Below are positions 16,716-17,860 of a stretch of DNA of 17,860 nucleotides, in pieces. Position 1 is the stretch's first letter, and every line of letters starts with the position of its first letter. The stretch is from NCBI GenBank assembly GCA_002342505.1, contig DDQB01000023.1, forward strand, positions 1-17,860, given 5' to 3'. Below the pieces are notes generated by a model, which had not been told where the DNA came from, did not search any database, and was given only the letters and a program-made list of their open reading frames with translations. This DNA comes from Acidaminococcaceae bacterium UBA2453. GTDB taxonomy: Bacteria > Bacillota > Negativicutes > Acidaminococcales > Acidaminococcaceae. A program made the position numbers and the translations under genes.

Positions 16716-17609
16716 ATGTTGTGTTATGTATGTCCCCATCGGTGCGGCGTGGACCGTCCCGAAAGCATAAGCGATACAGACGGCATGTTCGGCTGCTGCG
16801 GCGTCGGTATCCTGCCGGTAGTTTCCCGGGCCGGCGTCCATATGTGGGAGGAGCCATGCCTCAGCGGCACAAAAGGAGCCGGGACCGTCTTCTTCACCGG
16901 TTGTAACCTGCACTGCTGCTACTGCCAGAATTATGAGATCAGTTGCCTGAACAAAGGCAAAGAAATATCCGTGGAGCGGCTGAAGGAGATTTACCATGAA
17001 CTGATCGACAAAGGCGTCCACAACATCGACCTGGTTACGCCCACCCATTTTGCCTGTTCCATCTTGCAGAGCCTGGACGAAAAGCTGCCGGTGCCCGTGG
17101 TTTACAACACCAGCGGCTTTGAAGCCGTAGACACACTGGCAAAGTTTGAAGGTAAAGTGCAGATCTGGCTGCCGGATCTGAAATACAGCGACGATACCCT
17201 GGCGCTGAATTACAGCAACGCATATAATTACTGGAACATTTCCCGCAAGGCGATTTTGGAAATGTTCCGGCAGGTTGGCCCCTACAAGCTGGACGGGGAC
17301 GGCATCATGCAAAGCGGTGTTATCATACGCCACCTTGTGTTGCCGGGCTATCTGGAAAATACGAAACGGGTCATCGACTGGGTGGCGCAGACCTTTAAGC
17401 CCGGCGACGTGATGTTCAGTCTTATGCACCAGTATGTTCCCTGTGGACGCGCGGCGGAATATCCGGAACTGAACCGCAAAGTGACGGCGGAAGAATACAA
17501 AGAAGTGGAAGAGTACCTCTTCGCCAGCGGTATCGAAGACGGTTTTGTGCAGGAAGAAGACGCGGCCAGCGGGGAGTTCATTCCCTGCTTTGACGGGACA
17601 GGTGTTTGA
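16716..17609 (+). CDS. Radical SAM protein, PflX-like (putative pyruvate-formate-lyase-activating type)
   Basis: Carries the 4Fe-4S cluster motif CxxxCxxC in GCNLHCCYCQN (Cys63, Cys67, Cys70), which cleaves S-adenosylmethionine to a radical. The N-terminal CYVCPHRCGVDR and FGCCG form a second Cys cluster (Cys3, 6, 10, 27, 28) typical of the COG1313/PflX group. It is not a classical PflA: no glycyl-radical enzyme gene is nearby, and the group's substrate is generally unknown. The 297-residue length fits. AAGGA lies 10 bases before the ATG. The gene is transcribed divergently from the ZTP-riboswitch operon with about 400 bases between start codons. It is followed directly by a large palindromic element. 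Confidence 0.9.
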   Translation: MLCYVCPHRCGVDRPESISDTDGMFGCCGVGILPVVSRAGVHMWEEPCLSGTKGAGTVFFTGCNLHCCYCQNYEISCLNKGKEISVERLKEIYHELIDKGVHNIDLVTPTHFACSILQSLDEKLPVPVVYNTSGFEAVDTLAKFEGKVQIWLPDLKYSDDTLALNYSNAYNYWNISRKAILEMFRQVGPYKLDGDGIMQSGVIIRHLVLPGYLENTKRVIDWVAQTFKPGDVMFSLMHQYVPCGRAAEYPELNRKVTAEEYKEVEEYLFASGIEDGFVQEEDAASGEFIPCFDGTGV

Positions 17610-17620
17610 GGAAAAATAGG

Positions 17621-17832
17621 AATTTAGTTGCGCGAGTAATGCGGCAGGGAAAGGCAACGCAAAACGCTCACAGTTTTCTATTCCATGGATTCATTCGCCT
17701 GTGGCTTCGAAACTCGGGACTTCGTCCCTCAGACAGTCTCGCCACGACGGCGAATTTCATCTCATGGAATGACGCAAACGGCTCGATGTTTTGCTTATGC
17801 CTTTTCCATGCCTATCACTGTGCGTAAAAATT
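17621..17832. repeat. Large imperfect palindrome (foldback or MITE-like element)
   Basis: Nested complementary arms share one centre near 17722-17727: GGGAC/GTCCC (17716-17720 with 17724-17728), GTGGC/GCCAC (17701-17705 with 17741-17745), ATTCGCC/GGCGAAT (17693-17699 with 17749-17755), ATTCCATG/CATGGAAT (17680-17687 with 17763-17770), GCAAAAC/GTTTTGC (17659-17665 with 17788-17794), and GGCAGGGAAAGGCA with TGCCTTTTCCATGCC (17643-17656 with 17798-17812, one mismatch and one bulge). Weaker pairing reaches about 17621 and 17832. There is no terminator-type T-run and no transposase. An ORF across it is an artefact of the repeat. The remaining bases to 17860 show nothing recognisable. Confidence 0.75.
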
Positions 17833-17860
17833 ATAACGCCCGGGCTGATACCGCCTGAAT

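Noticed and set aside
17606..17827. 73-residue open frame at the right end
   Set aside because: It lies almost entirely within the large palindrome, so its sequence is set by the repeat, and it overlaps the radical SAM stop codon.

Overview
The window looks like chromosomal housekeeping DNA from a low-GC-lineage bacterium of the Firmicutes, most likely a diderm Negativicute (Acidaminococcaceae-like). This is an inference from gene content and order: long-form hpf, secA, prfB with a programmed frameshift, a DUF5693 membrane protein next to csaB, ftsE-ftsX, an M23 hydrolase and ctpA. Codons are GC-leaning, and several essential genes start with TTG or GTG. No RNA operon, tRNA, CRISPR array or transposase is visible.

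Plus strand, left to right. The permease and ATPase of a polar amino-acid ABC importer (128-1512) overlap by ATGA and end at a good intrinsic terminator. Then come hpf (1807-2358, own terminator), secA (TTG start at 2630, strong sigma70-type promoter at 2460-2488) and prfB (5288-6416), which needs a +1 frameshift at CTT TGA C. Next is a surface-polysaccharide pair: a DUF5693 polytopic protein (6492-8636) overlapping csaB, a pyruvyl transferase (8629-9720). After a 260-bp gap comes a cell-division and wall-remodelling block: ftsE, ftsX (17-bp overlap) and an EnvC/PcsB-like M23 hydrolase with intact zinc ligands, then a terminator, two more hairpins and the PDZ protease gene ctpA (12812-13972). 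A long terminator hairpin separates ctpA from a small AT-rich reading frame interrupted by TAG (14103-14393).

Minus strand. A consensus promoter (16505-16534) drives a leader that I read as a ZTP (pfl) riboswitch with a terminator platform (16398-16498). It is followed by a stand-alone AICAR transformylase (15132-16307) and, overlapping it by TTGA, a DNA-3-methyladenine glycosylase (14542-15126). The transcript ends at a bidirectional terminator at 14457-14496. ZTP signals 10-formyl-THF shortage, so the switch sits logically before the enzyme that consumes 10-formyl-THF. A base-excision glycosylase in the same transcript is the most intriguing linkage in the window.

Right end. A divergent plus-strand gene encodes a PflX-like radical SAM protein (16716-17609). 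It is followed by a roughly 210-bp imperfect palindrome (17621-17832) that resembles a non-autonomous foldback or MITE-like repeat. I found no clearly new multi-gene system. The best candidates for second looks are the ZTP-AICARFT-AAG operon, the foldback element, the interrupted small gene, and short ORFs in the hpf and secA leaders.
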